From: Limnomonas spitsbergensis
Taxonomy: Eukaryota > Chlorophyta > Chlorophyceae > Chlamydomonadales
DNA: 64,000 nucleotides
Direction of reading: 5' to 3'
NCBI GenBank assembly: GCA_037349105.1
Contig: JAYJMM010000009.1
Span: 4,833,001 to 4,897,000, forward strand
Numbering within the stretch: the stretch's first letter is position 1; each line of letters starts with the position of its first letter. The translations under genes and the position numbers were made by a program. The notes under the pieces were generated by a model. It was not told the origin of the DNA, did no database searches, and saw nothing but the letters and a program-made list of their open reading frames with translations. This document shows positions 22,200 through 34,700 of the stretch, one piece after another.

Positions 22200-22600
22200 A
22201 CCAGTGGCCTAAACCACATCCCTGTAGTTGGCTACATGCGCTGCGTATGCGGCCGCTAGCCGGATGCGAGTAGGCAAAACATGCCTCAGGTGCACCTTGG
22301 CTGCCATACGGCTGTTACGCTGCAGCGCAGCAGCCAGAGGCGCCTCTCTTCCTTGCATGGCCTCCTGCATGCTGCCGCTCTCGTGCTGAATGATGCCCAA
22401 GAATTCTTGGACACGCTTCAGCACTGTTCTATCGGGGCCGAACACACATCTATGGCTGGTCACCAGCGCTGCGCTGCTAAGCAGCTGCCGAACTCTAAGA
22501 CCTCTATCTTGCTGATGTTGACCTAGAGTTGTTTAGCCGCCGCCGCATATCCATGCAGAGCATCTAGCGTGCCCTGCTGGGCTGCCAGCTAGTTGGGAGA
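22200..22600 (-). pseudogene. Decayed LINE fragment 2
   Basis: On the minus strand, short frames read like the end of a non-LTR reverse transcriptase: LDALHGYAAAAK followed by VNISKIEVLEFG (the usual VN..KTE.. motif), then a frame with PLAAALQRNSRMAAK. Frames are broken by stops. Homologous to the 19.2 kb and 49.6 kb copies. Confidence 0.7.
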
Positions 22601-24639
22601 GATCATTAGCATATAAAAGGGACCAAGGCCGAGAGGTGTAACGTCATTGGCATGGGTTCCCCAACCTTGAGGCCCCAAAGCTTAGGCTGCAGCCTGGCCG
22701 CTGACATAAAGCAGAAGAGGCAGCTTCACATGCTGCCGCCTATCGCACCTGGTTTCAGTCTATGGCGGGCACTGTGCTGTGCTGGCGCAGGCCAGGAGCC
22801 ACACTAGCTGAAGGGAGTGTACTTGTGTGCGCACAAACTTAAGGCTGCGGTACGGCACCATCAGTACGCCTGACACCAGAGGTCAGCGCAGCGGTCACTG
22901 GTCAGCAGCTTGTCGGACGGTGCTGCCAACGGTGTTGGGCAAGGGGAGATGGCGTGCATGTGGAGGATGCGCTGCATGTCTGCTTCCAGTGCCCTGGCGT
23001 GAAGGAGAGGCTTAGGGAGACAGGATGGGATGCAGGCGGGAGGCTCTAACGTTTGTTAAGGACGTTATACGCGTTGTTGAGGCCTAGATTTGTTGCTTTT
23101 CTTTCCTTCTTGGGGAATTGGCTTGTGAGCGGCAAAGATACTTCGGCTGCCTTTTCCTTTTTGGGGGCAAAGATACTTCGGCGGCCTTTTCCTTTTTGGG
23201 GAGTATTTCTTTCTCCTTTGTGGTCTTCTATTTCTTTCTCTCTTACCTTCAGTCTCTTTTCTTCCAACGGGACAGTTGGGCGCCCACTCGGCCGAGCCTT
23301 TATGAGCAGGGACCAGAGGTGTTATGTCATTGACATGCGGTGCTAAGGTCAAGTCAGGTCTGTCATGAAAAGCTTGGCCAGGCCCCATACCCAGAAGACC
23401 CGGCCGTTCCCATACATCATATGGATACCAATCGGTTAGGTTACACCCCTGAAGACATAGACCAAGTCCGTACAACACCTGCAAATCAGTAACAGGTCAG
23501 TTGCAATACCTGACGACCAGTAATAAGTCCTCAACAACACATGACGGTCAGTTACGAGGCCGTTGAAGCCCCTGAAGAACAGTCACAACCTGAAGACCTT
23601 CGTGAACCGGCAAGCAAGTTCAGTTGAATAAGCGTGAAGTTGTGAAGTTTTTTCAGTCCAGCAGAGCATCCTATTTAATGCATGGGACAGGTGCCTGTAA
23701 TGCAGTGCAAACTAAATACGCTAGGACAGTGAGCGAAAAAACAGTGACCCCCTAGAGCAAGCAACCAACATAACCACCAAGCAGTAGCGTGGGAATAAAT
23801 AAACACTGATCTCCTTTCATAGCGCCAGATATGTTCATGGTACCATCATACAAAAGCGGTCGATTAAGGAGCCCCTCCCCTCTCCTGTGCCTCATAGTGC
23901 GCCCATTCCCTTCAACTCCCGTCACGGCGTCACCCTCACCGCTTGTCCAATGCGTTGCAACTCGGTCACACGGGCAGGCCCGGTTTGACCCTGATTTGTC
24001 AAACCTGGGTAGTCCAGTCTGACAGGCCTCCCGTTCAACGTCTGTCAGACAGGGGCTCTATACCCGGCCTTTAGGTATACCTATGGCTGATTGGCATGCC
24101 CGAATATGCCGCCCAGTATAAAAGTTTTGTTTTTACTTTTCTGGCTTTGCCATCCCCCTACCCTACCCCCCCTGCAAAAAGAAACTGGATAGAGAACAGA
24201 TAGGCCTAGACCCTGCCACCCACCCACCCACTGCTGCGTTCCTCCTCAACTTGAGCCTCATGGGAAGCACCAATCATGTTACCCAGACTGGACTTGCTCT
24301 GCGAAGCGTCGCCGCTGCCGCCCCGGCTCCCGACGAAGCTATGTCTAGACCCCATGAACCGCGCCAAAACTGGGCCTGGATCCCGCCACTTCCAAAGAGC
24401 AGGGTCGCACTTCCGACCCTGGCCTAGGCCCTGAAACCCTTCCACGCGGCAAGGCCTTACCTCCCTCGACCTTGCACCCTGCCTCTTCCGAATGTCAGCC
24501 GTCACACCATCCCTCTTTGAAGTTGTCCAACAGGTGAGGCATCCAAAAGGCCCCCACAACGCTCCTTCGGCACGCCGACGCTGATATTTTCTGGTTGGGC
24601 ATCACACTGCTACCGCCACTCTAGTCTGTTAGCTGTCTC

Positions 24640-25065
24640 AATGCTTCCGCGGCTCGTCCATGGTAAGGTGTGCCGCTGCTTCCGCCGCTCGTCCATGGTA
24701 AGGTGTGCCGCTGCTCCCGCCGCTCGTCCATGGTCAAGCATGAAGACAAATGAAAACTTAACGCTGCTGCCGCCGTTTGGCTTGGCCACGCTGCAGCCGC
24801 CGTTACGCTCCACGCTGCTGCCGCCGTTACGCTCCACGCTGCTGCCGCCTTTACCCTCCACGCTGCTGCCGCCAATCTTTTCTGTCTCGGCGCTTCCGCC
24901 GCTCGTCCATGGTAAGGCAGGCCACTGCTTCGTGAAGGATAGGCTTGGCCAAGCTGCCGCCGTTTGGCTTCTTGATGCCGCCGCCAGTTGACTTGACGAC
25001 ACTGCCGCCAAGTGATTTAAGGTGCTGCTGCCGCTCTCTTCTGGTTGGGCACCACGACGTATGTT
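24640..25065. repeat. GCTGCCGCC-type interspersed tandem repeat
   Basis: Repeats of CGCTCGTCCATGGTAAGG (three to four copies) and ACGCTGCTGCCGCC (several copies). Open frames on both strands come from the 3n period. Confidence 0.75.
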
Positions 25066-25080
25066 GTCATCATCCCCATC

Positions 25081-25460
25081 ATGCACATCCTATCGAGTTC
25101 CAGGGTTTCAAGGTTCAGGGTTGAGGTTTCAGGGCTAGTTCAGGTTTCAGGCTTCCAGGGTTCAGAGTTATTTCAAGTTTCGGGGTTTAGGGCCCAGGGT
25201 TACTTCAGGTTTCAGGGCTAGTTCAGGTTTCAGGGTTCCAGGGTTCAGAGTCATTTCAAGTTTCGGGGTTTAGGGCTCAGGGTTACTTCAAATTTCAGGG
25301 CTAGTTCAGGTTTCAGGTTTCAGGGTTTAGGGCCCAGGGTTAGTTCAGGTTTCAGGGCTAGTTCAGGTTTCAGGGTTTCAGGGTTCAGGGCTAGTTCAGG
25401 CTTCATGTTTCAGGGTCTAGGGTTAGTTCAGGTTTCAGGTTTCAGGGATAAATAAAGGTT
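25081..25460. repeat. TTCAGGG/TTTCAGGG telomere-like degenerate array
   Basis: Dozens of GGTTTCAGGG, GGTTCAGGG and GGTTTAGGG units with GCTAGTTCAGG spacers. It resembles scrambled plant-type telomere repeat but has no uniform TTTAGGG run. Confidence 0.75.
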
Positions 25461-25984
25461 CAGGTTATGTTCAAGGTTTTAGGCTTCTGAAATACGTCGC
25501 GGTCACGTCCAAAATGCACATCCCGCAGATATGGACCATTGAGATGGCAGTATACTGGGTTTGCATTGGGTTCACATCGATTTATATGAATGGTTTGGGC
25601 TGCAGTATTGGGGTCCAAGGTTTTAGGCGCACATCCTGCACAGGGCTGAAGCAATGGCTGCAGCATGAGATCAGCCCCACTCCCACACACACACCACCCA
25701 CCCTGCGCGACGAAGCCTGCCCAGTACGCAGATCTAATTCCCGAGCCGTCAGACATTAGGTCACATACTGCAATCCACATCTGTTGCTATGACGAAGGAT
25801 CAGGTAGAGATGCCTGCTCCAACTGCTGCATTTCCATTCTAATACATGCGTAAATCATGCCCCCCCCCTCTTCAGGCCTTGTCTACCCTAAATGCTTAAC
25901 CCTACACAGACAGTATCTGATCCTATCCGGCGTGCACTAGGGTCTACGCTCCCTTCCACACCACACCCACACGACCTCTTGCAA

Positions 25985-26402
25985 CTCAAGAGTCATGATC
26001 CTGCCATGAGCAGGTGCGGTTTGTTGACAGAATGGTGTTGTACTGCCCTGTTCTGTGCGTTCCCCTCCTAGGGTTCAGTTCAGGGTCTTAGGTTTGGTCT
26101 GAGCTTTCTGGTTGCTAAATTCCTTGGTATGATTGCAGCCTGCCTTTTTGGTGTGAATACCCGTGTCTGCTAACACTATTATGACAACAAATCCTACCTT
26201 GCCCCCTGGGCCCCCCCCATTCCAACATTAAGTCAAGTGTGTAGCACAAGGACCGCCCCCTTGTCCTCACGATCCTGTCATAAGAAGCTGCTTGCAGTCC
26301 ACTTTATGCATAAATTATCATATCTAGCTACATCCTCCCCAGCCAACTCCCTTTAAGGCACACTCAGCCTCCTTTCACTCACGATCCTGTCATGAGCAGC
26401 TG
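25985..26402 (-). repeat. Decoy donor copies downstream of Asterix exon 2
   Basis: The plus-strand mirror of the exon 2 donor (CTCACGATCCTGTCATGAGC) recurs at about 26378-26401 (perfect, with GTGAGTG donor), 26267-26292 (one base changed) and 25990-26012 (degraded). The flanking CCCCAGCCAACTCCC and the CCATTCCAACATTAAGTC segments are duplicated too, so the unit is larger than the exon end. Confidence 0.85.
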
Positions 26403-26507
26403 CTATCATGACAACAAATCCTACTTTGCCCCCTGAGACCCCCCATTCCAACATTAAGTCTCCCCAGCCAACTCCCTTCAACACACACTCAGCCTCCTTT
26501 CACTCAC

Positions 26508-27485
26508 GATCCTGTCATGAGCAGCTGCTTGTAGTCCATGGTGTCATTCCGCATCGTGATGTAGGAGGAGAAGCACAAGAAGAGGCAGGTCCACACGCAT
26601 GCCTTGATCTGCGTACCACATGTAGAATTGATATCAATGTGCATGCCTTCATTTGGTTTCAGGGTTTAGGGTCAAGGGCCTAGATCCAGAGGCACAGGAT
26701 GAGGCATGTCCAGAAACATGACTTGATCAAAATATTCAATTTAGGTCAAGATGCATGCTTTCATCTGATTTTAGGGTTAAGGGTCAAGGGCTTTGATCCA
26801 GAGGCACAGGAGGAGGCATGTCCTTGCGCATGCAGACAGACAGTGTACAGCAAGGACAGACCACAATGGGCACAGACTATAACAGAGTGCAGCAGACACA
26901 TACAAGAGTAGGCTGCCACACCCTGCCATGTTGCACGGCCTGTAGCATGCACATACCCTAACAGACTGCAACAGAAACAGCCTGCACAACATTCAGCAAC
27001 AGGTTGCTTCAGGCTGCAACTGCAACAGGATGCAACAGGAACAGGGCGTGGAGCTAATTACAGTGGGTGAAGTGCAGAGGGGATGTCGGAATAGGCATGG
27101 TCTTGACCTGATTGGTCGGAGGAAATCCTGGGGCAATGCCATGCACGGTTTCAGTTCTTAATCAGTGTCAGGTGCACGGCCTACAGGGCAAAAGGCAGCC
27201 TCTAGAGCTTGGTGACAGACATGATGCATGGCCAACACGGCAAGATGCACGGCGGTTGGTGCATGGTGCCTGATGCATGACCTCCAGGGCAAGATGCATG
27301 GCGGTTGGTGCATGATGCCTAATGCATGGCCTCACTTTGAGGTACAATCCCGCGATGCCGACAATTGCGGCGAGCAGCAGCATCACATCCGGCTGCTGAT
27401 TGTCCGGGTCATTGCGAGGCGGGCAGTACTCAATTTCATCCTGCGGTCGCCGAGGGTCGCCCGCAGTCGCGATGGCTACCTGCAT
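26508..27485 (-). CDS. Asterix / WDR83OS family protein (PAT complex subunit), partial
   Basis: Exon 1 is 27485-27336 (50 codons); exon 2 is 26608-26508 (33 codons plus 2 bases). The start ATG gives nine residues before the family signature GDPRRP, as expected for Asterix, followed by YCPPRNDPDNQQPDVM and a first membrane helix (LLLAAIVGIAGLYL). Exon 2 begins IKACVWTCLFLCFSSY (second hydrophobic segment) and continues with NDTMDYKQLLMT, matching the DTKQ..M stretch of the family. Asterix is a small ER membrane protein that with CCDC47 forms the PAT chaperone complex for multipass membrane proteins. The last exon (third helix and C-terminus) was not located. The ATG directly follows CTTGCAG, so a 5' UTR intron is possible. 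Confidence 0.88.
27185..27332. repeat. ~52-bp tandem repeat in Asterix intron 1
   Basis: Two to three units around GGTGCATGATGCCTAATGCA and CAAGATGCATGGCGGTTG begin just after the exon 1 donor. Confidence 0.7.
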
Positions 27486-28789
27486 CTGCAAGCGAGGTAA
27501 GTTGGGTTCACCATGTAAAAGCAACATTTACTCATAGCCTCTCCGATCGTTTTTTCCAGAGTTTGTTGAACTTGGTTTGTCTTGGACAGAGTCTCCGGCT
27601 AGCATAGCCTGAAAGAAAACACTGGCAACCAGGGAGCTTTGTCTATGAGTAAATTTAGTATACCAGGATTGGCGCCCTCAATCCACACCTCAGGTACCTT
27701 GCCTATTCATGTGTTCCTCGCGGGTGGCAACCTGGATCCACGCCACGGCCATTATTAATTTACATTTCTGTCATCATTGCACTGGGAGCCATGTACGGGT
27801 CGTGATGTGGTGCATGCGGCGGAGTGGTGACATAGACTGAACGACCAGCTTCAGCAAAAGAGTGATGTCAAGTTCTCGCATGCCACGGCCAGTGCACAGT
27901 CCTCATGCATGTTGCGTGCATGAGGGGAAAGCACTGACCGTGGCATGCATATTTCTAATTGTTTTTTCCAACTGTCTATGAGGTGGAGCTCCCAGCCTGC
28001 TAAATAAAGAAATATACCACCTAGAAGATGGACTGCGGCAGGGAAGAGAGAGCCCATGGATAGGGTGATGACAGAAAAGTGCAACTAATCGACCTGATGC
28101 CACCACATTTGTCCCATGCAGAGGCTGCTACACGGGGTATTAGTGAGTGCATTGCAAGGAGTGAATTCATTCGACTTCTTGGGATGGATGCAAATCCGAA
28201 TCTCAACAGCCTTTCCAGGCTGAGGAATCACTCTGGGTACCAGAGTGACCTTGGTGGTGGAGATGAGGTTCGGCTATGCCATGGAATAATCTTACGCCAT
28301 TCAATTCTGTGTAGGAATAACAGGATGACGAGCTTGTCCTCACGGGGTCGACATACATCTTAGGATCTCCAGAGCAGAATACTCTCAGTGGAATGCATGT
28401 CCCATACCTTTTGTGACATTTTACCACGCGATGCAGATGTTACACCGCAGCCAAATGCTGGTCAGAGGTGCTGTCAGCCAGCGCCAGAAAAAAATCTCTC
28501 AACCTTCTAAACGTTTGTTATCTCAAAATGCTGCCTCTTGTCGATTGCAATATTGAAAGTGGCGTCCTGCGAGACCCGTCGCGATGGCACGGTTGCCAGT
28601 ATTCGTCACTTTGGACAGATGAGAAGGTATGGATGGGTACCACCAGAAGAGTCGATGCATGTCCCACACTTTATGATGACTGGTACTGGGCCACTTACCA
28701 ACAGAGCAGACCACAACCATCGTTGTCATTGTCGAGGGATCCCTCGCACTCTTATCTTACTCAAACCTCGAATATCTTGTGCTCGCCAG
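27486..28789. other. Divergent region between Asterix and SelU
   Basis: No gene is supported over these 1.3 kb. A short inverted repeat (TTACTCATAG at 27529, CTATGAGTAA at 27642) brackets ~100 bases. It should include both promoters and 5' UTRs; no motif is convincing. Confidence 0.4.
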
Positions 28790-31700
28790 ATGTTACTGGC
28801 CAGAACTCATGCAGTGTCCCTCGCGGGGACAAATCGCCGCTCGTGCGCTCGGACCAACCTTCGGTCCGGCTCTGTCATCAGCAAACCGTCCAGGCGATGT
28901 GATTCCATCGTACCTCGTGCGGTCTCGCAGCTGCCCAACCCCCTTCTCCAGTGAGTGGTCGTGAAGCCTCAGCCAAGACTACTGGGTGCTGGGTGGGTGG
29001 CTGTGTGGATGGGCACAGGTATCCGTCGTACCAACATCGAACGCATCCTGCCCAGCACTCATCAGGGTTTGCAGGCTGATATGCCATGCACCTGAATCCT
29101 GGAAGAAGCATATCGGGTGGCTGAAGTGGCCACACATACTGACAAACCACAGCCAAATAAGTCGAGGTCCGATGGTTAAAGCCACTCCAGGTCCACACCC
29201 CTAGTTCCACTGCACCTCCTCTCTGATGCTGACTCCTAATGTACAGGGTTACTAGGGTTGGGCGGCCAGCCTCACATTGTTAAGTCCCAGGAAAAGCAGG
29301 CGCACCCGGCTGTTTTCCTGAGTCTCAGGTTTTGAAGGGTTGGGTGACCAGCCTCACATCGTGTAAATTCCCAGCACAAGGTTCACCCCCCTCCGGTCTA
29401 ACCAGACTTAAGGCTGAAGGCTGACTCACAGTACTGTCACAACTCACAGTACTGTTGCTCCCCTGAACCGAAGCTGATGGTTGACTGCACCTTTCTCTTC
29501 TCTCGGTCCCGCTGGACCTCCAACTTCCGCACAGAGATGGCCACTTATCATGCAAGCGAAGGAAAGGCCCACACCTCTAGGGTTCCTCCTTTAAGTTCCC
29601 CTTTTTTACTCTCCTCGCTTGTCTTTGTCTCGTCGGACCTCCTAGTACGCTGTGGCGGCCACTTGTCCAGTCCTCGTCAAAGGAAGGTTCATACCGCCCA
29701 CTCTTGTTGCTGCCCAGGGACCCACCTGGCCTTCAGCTGACACGCAGTCATAGCCACTAGTATATAGATTCCCACCAAAAGAAAGGGCCGCCGCCCTCAT
29801 TCACATCTTCTGCCTCCATCCCTAACTTTTTTGCCTGGACCTGACAAAGTGTGACGCTGGTTGCTGTGCCCTTGGAAACCTGAGGCGCAAACACACAAAA
29901 ACACGGCGCAGGTGCGGCTGTGGCCCTCGTCGACAGGCGAGATTATCTGTACCGCAGTCCATAATTCTTCCCAGGGTACTACCAAGCCTTTAGCTGATGT
30001 GTGGGGAAGGAGGATTTTTTTTAGTAAACGGATCATACTGCCCCTGCCCCTTGCTTCCCCTCAGGGTCCTGCCCCGCCTCAAGCTGATGTGTGGGGTCGG
30101 CTGAGTAAGGACGATTGAATGGAAGAATCATACTGCTTCTCTCCCTTGCTGCCCCTTAGGGTCCTACCCACCCCTAAGCTGATGTGTGGGGTCGGATAAC
30201 AAACAATGGACGAATGAAAGGATCACACTGCCCCTCTCCCTTGATGTTTTTCGCAGAGTCCCGCTCGACCTGACGCTGATGCGTGGAGATGGCCAGCAAA
30301 CGCTGGTCAAAGACATGGTGGAGGGAAAAGTCGTCTTGGCCCTCCTGCGCCACCTTGGATGACCCGTGAGTGGGGTTGGATGAGTTGCAGCCCAGGACGT
30401 GTTGGGGGGCTAGGTGGTACTGGCCCTCCTGCACCACCTTGGCAGACCCGTGAGTGGAGTTGGATGAGTTGCAGCCCAGGACCTGTAGGAGGGCTAGGTT
30501 GTACTGGCCCTCCTGCGCCACCTTGGATGACCCGTGAGTGGTGCTAGCCTCAAGTTTGCAAGCTCAAACAGGTGAAACGAGGAAGTTGTATGCTGCCTTC
30601 TTCCTTTTGCCTTCTTTTAAGCCATCTGGAATGACCTGTGCGCAATGCGTCTAGCTGTCTCTAGCAACTCCTGTGTACTCCAGCAGTTATAGTAAACAAG
30701 GGAGCTGTGAAGTTGTATGTGTCTCCTTGTGCTTCCTCTTACCCACCTGCTTAATCAGTTGGATTGAACTAGGCGTTGCAAGGCTGCATGCAGCTGTGTA
30801 ACTCCTAGTCAATCTCCTACTGCCCCCCTATCCCTCCTGAACCACCTGGGATGACCCACGTGCAAATCAACGACTCCTTCTCGCCCACCTGCTTATGTAG
30901 TTGGATTGAAGGCGGTGGTTCACACTTCCAGGGATGCCTGGTGATGACTGATGACTGATCCAGTGCTTGCGATGAATCATGTATAATCAAGAACCTGCAG
31001 CCCGTATTTGCAGCATGCGTAACAGTGTTTATTAGAGTGGGTACAGGACATGTCTTGTTGGGCGCCCTGCGGCTCACCCGGGCCGATTCTCGCCAAACGA
31101 GGACCGGTGGCCCAAGCAGCATGGCTTGGGCCAACCAGGGGCTTGTGGCTGGGGGCCACAGTGTAGCTGAACTGTAGCTGAACTGTACCTGATAGTGGTC
31201 TACCACTCCCTTAGAAACAACACTGATGAGCGCTCATGCAGGTGCTACACATGTTCTCCTTATCCCTCATGATAAGTGTGTGGTATATGGGTGCGGTAGA
31301 TGGTCTGAAAGTTTAAAAACCCCTGAGGCGTTCAGTTAACAGACTTTAGGACGTACTTCAGCCCTGGTATATCAGCGTATTGCTTTTATCCTGACCACAC
31401 GACGTGAGTGCGCGGAGTAGGCGGCTGCTGCCGACTCCTTCCAATGTTTTTTATTTCCTTCCTCGACGCCTCGCCCTTTTCCTCCTCTGTGCTAGGACCG
31501 GCCTCCAACCCGGCTTCCTAGTCCCTACCCCTGCCACCCCTTATAATTGCTTGCTGCAGCTGTACTGAGATTAAGCTGTGAGCCTCTTATTCCTGATCCC
31601 TCTCCCCCTCTACTTTCTCCCTGTTGCAGCTGTTTTGGGAGCAAGCTGCCAGCCCAGTTGAAGCCTTGTGTTCCTGACCCCTCATGATCTATCCCCCTCT

Positions 31701-34700
31701 TGATGCCGCAGCTGTACTGGGAGCAGACAGTGGGCCCATTTAAAGGCTTGTCCCCAACCCCTCAACCCTCTCCCCCTCTTGCTGCTGCAGCTGCACTGGG
31801 AGCCAGTCCATTTGAAACCTGTTGATCCTAATCCCTTCCCCCCTGTGCCCGTCCCCCTGTTGCCGTTGTTCTGGGAGCAAGCTGCCAGCCTATTAAAAGC
31901 CTCCAGTCCCTGACCTTTGAAGCCTCTCCCCCTCTCCCCCTGTTGCTGCTGCAGCTGTGCTGGATGCAGGCCTCCTCCCTGAACCCTCTCCCCCCCCCCC
32001 CCTGTTGCTGCTACAGCTGTGCTGGGAGCAGGCCTCGAACCTGCTCTCTTTGTCTCCCCAGTTTGAAGCAGCGGGCTTCCGCCTAGCTGTCGTGTCCATT
32101 GGAAAGCTGGAGGGCGCTGAGATATTCTGCAAGGAGGTGCCTTTCCCCAAGGAAATGCTGTTCCTAGACGACCCTCAGCGCAGGTAAGGACGTGCCTTTC
32201 CCCAAGGAAATGCTGTTCCTAGACGACCGTCAGCGCAGGTGAAGAAGTTATTCCCTTAAATAAGTGCTGTTCATGGATGATCATAAAGGCTTGTAGGGGC
32301 TGAGGGGGGCGAAATGCCGGCAACATGCATGAAACATGAAGGAAATGCTGTTCCTGGACGCCCCTCAGGGCAGGTAAGGAGGTCCCTTTGGCAAAGGAAT
32401 TCCTGTTTGTGGACGACCCTGAAGGCATTTAGGCATGAGTGGGTTATGAGGAGGGTAAAGGCATAAAAAGGTAAAGGAAATGCCGTTCCTGGACGGCCAT
32501 AAAGGCATGTAGGGGGCAAGGAGGGCGAAATGCATGAACCGTCAAGGGGATGCTGTTCCTGAGCGACCCTTGGGGCATGTAGTGTTTAAGGTGGGTGAAG
32601 TGCATGAACAGGTAGGGAAATGCTCTTCCTGGAAGACCCTCAGCGCAGGTGAGAGTCAGGAATCAGGATGGGTGGTTGCATTGAAGCCTTCCGTGTCCAT
32701 GTACAACAATGTACACCAGGGATTCACGAGGGTCCTTGTTGTTTCGAAATGGCGAGGCTATGTTGAGCCGGCTGGGCTGGGCTGTTGTACCGTGCCACAA
32801 AACAGGCATGTGCTGGTATGGGGGAGATGTGCTGCTCATAAAGCACATGCGCATCAAAAAAGGTGACAGCAGAGTGAAAGAGCAGCAACAATGATTTGTT
32901 TGAGGTTTGAGTGTGGCGTATGTGAGCTCATCAGTAAGGCACACTACTGTCTTGCACCTTCTACCTCAGCTAGCCTACTCTGGCTGCATCTGTACTGCCC
33001 GACTGGTGTACTGCCTTACCCATATGCTGCCTGGCACAGGTATTGTCTGGATCATGCGCTGCCTGATGTTTGACCTCAATTAGCATCATCGCTTGGTTAC
33101 GAGCCTGATGTGTGACATGTGTAATCCCAGCCAACAGCTGCATGCGGGCTGTGAGGCGCGCAGGACAAAGGAAATCACTAAATCAGATGTGCGGCCTACT
33201 GATGTACTGCCTCCTGCTTTCATTGTATTGCCGTGCAGGCTGTACAAGGCGCTCAAGCTCAAGGATGGTCTCTTCTCCTTCTTTCAGGGGGGGGCCACGA
33301 TCGACGTGAGTTTGTATACTGGTTGATGCAAGTTCACACACATAAACTAGTGTGAACTAGTATGGGAGGTGCCACTATCGACTTGAGTTTGTATGCTGGT
33401 TTGATGGATTATAAACTAGTGTGAACTAGTATGGGAGGTGCCACTATGGACGTGAGTGCACAGTTCAATGGTCGAATACAAACTAGTGTGAACTATCATG
33501 AGCTCCCTTGCGGGAAGTATGGCATCTCCCCTTTCCTCCAGGGAGGTGCCACTATCGACATGAGTGCGCAGTTTCTATACTAGTGCAATCGAATATAAAC
33601 TAGCTAGTGTGATCTGACACGAGCTCTCTTGCAGTTTGCTCTCCTGGTTAAGGGGAAACACATCCTCATACTCTTTCTTGGCGATGCTGCCACACGATTG
33701 GAGTGCTGGGATGCTAGCCTGCGCGGGACGAGATGTTTCTATACTTTGAAACACTGGATGGACCCCCTTGACCCCACACCCTCCCCTAACACTGGATGGA
33801 CCCCCTTGACCCCACACCCTCCCCTAACACTGGATGGACCCCCTTGACCCCACACCCTCCCCTAACACTGGGTGGACCCCCTTGACCCCACACCCTCCCC
33901 TAACACTGGATGGACCCCCTTGACCCCACACCCTCCCCTAACACTGGATGGACCCCCTTGACCCCACACCCTCCCCTAACACTGGATGGACCCCCTTGAC
34001 CCCACACCCTCCCCTAACACTGGATGGACCCCCTTGACCCCACACCCTCCCCTAACACTGGATGGACCCCCTTGACCCCACACCCTCCCCTAACACTGGA
34101 TGGACCCCCTTGACCCCACACCCTCCCCTAACACTGGATGGACCCCCTTGACCCCACACCCTCCCCTAACACTGGATGGACCCCCTTGACCCCACACCCT
34201 CCCCTAACACTGGATGGACCCCCTTGACCCCACACCCTCCCCTAACACTGGATGGACCCCCTTGACCCCACACCCTCCCCTAACACTGGATGGACCCCCT
34301 TGACCCCACACCCTCCCCTAACACTGGATGGACCCCCTTGACCCCACACCCTCCCCTAACACTGGATGGACCCCCTTGACCCCACACCCTCCCCTAACAC
34401 TACAAACCCCTCAGCCACTATCTACCACCTAAAACTCACCAAGCCTTGTAATCTGCAGCTTGGACCTAAATCCTGACCATCTACCTTCATGGACCACTTC
34501 TGTTTCCACTCACTGTTTCCCCTCCCTCAACCTCCCTCCCACCACGGCTGCAGGCTTGGAAGGCCAAGGTGAGACTCCAGCGAATTATGTCAGCATCCCT
34601 CCTGATGATGTCAGCATCTCCACTGATGTCAGCATCTCCCCTGATCTCAGCGTCGTGCTGACATCAGCATCTCCGCTGATGTCAGCATTCCTGCAGATGT

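Larger units (their letters stand above)
22620..26507. other. Repeat-rich region, likely including the missing 3' exon of Asterix
   Basis: Contains family D (22627-22690, 23080-23345), a LINE-linked repeat (23640-23748), a 15/18-base GCTGCTGCCGCC-type array (24640-25060), and a 25081-25460 array of TTTCAGGG/TTCAGGG-like repeats with a longer ~100-base period. The third Asterix exon should lie here or further left on the minus strand, but I could not find it. Long minus-strand frames at 24206-24559 and 24610-25086 are low complexity or unsupported. Confidence 0.45.

Noticed and set aside
25081..25460. Interstitial telomere
   Set aside because: Units vary (TTTCAGGG, TTCAGGG, TTTAGGG) with regular longer spacing and no pure telomeric run.
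30360..30362. TGA in SelU as a disabling mutation (pseudogene)
   Set aside because: All six exons keep phase, no other stop is present, the TGA is at the redox Cys position, and a SECIS-like hairpin follows in the 3' UTR.
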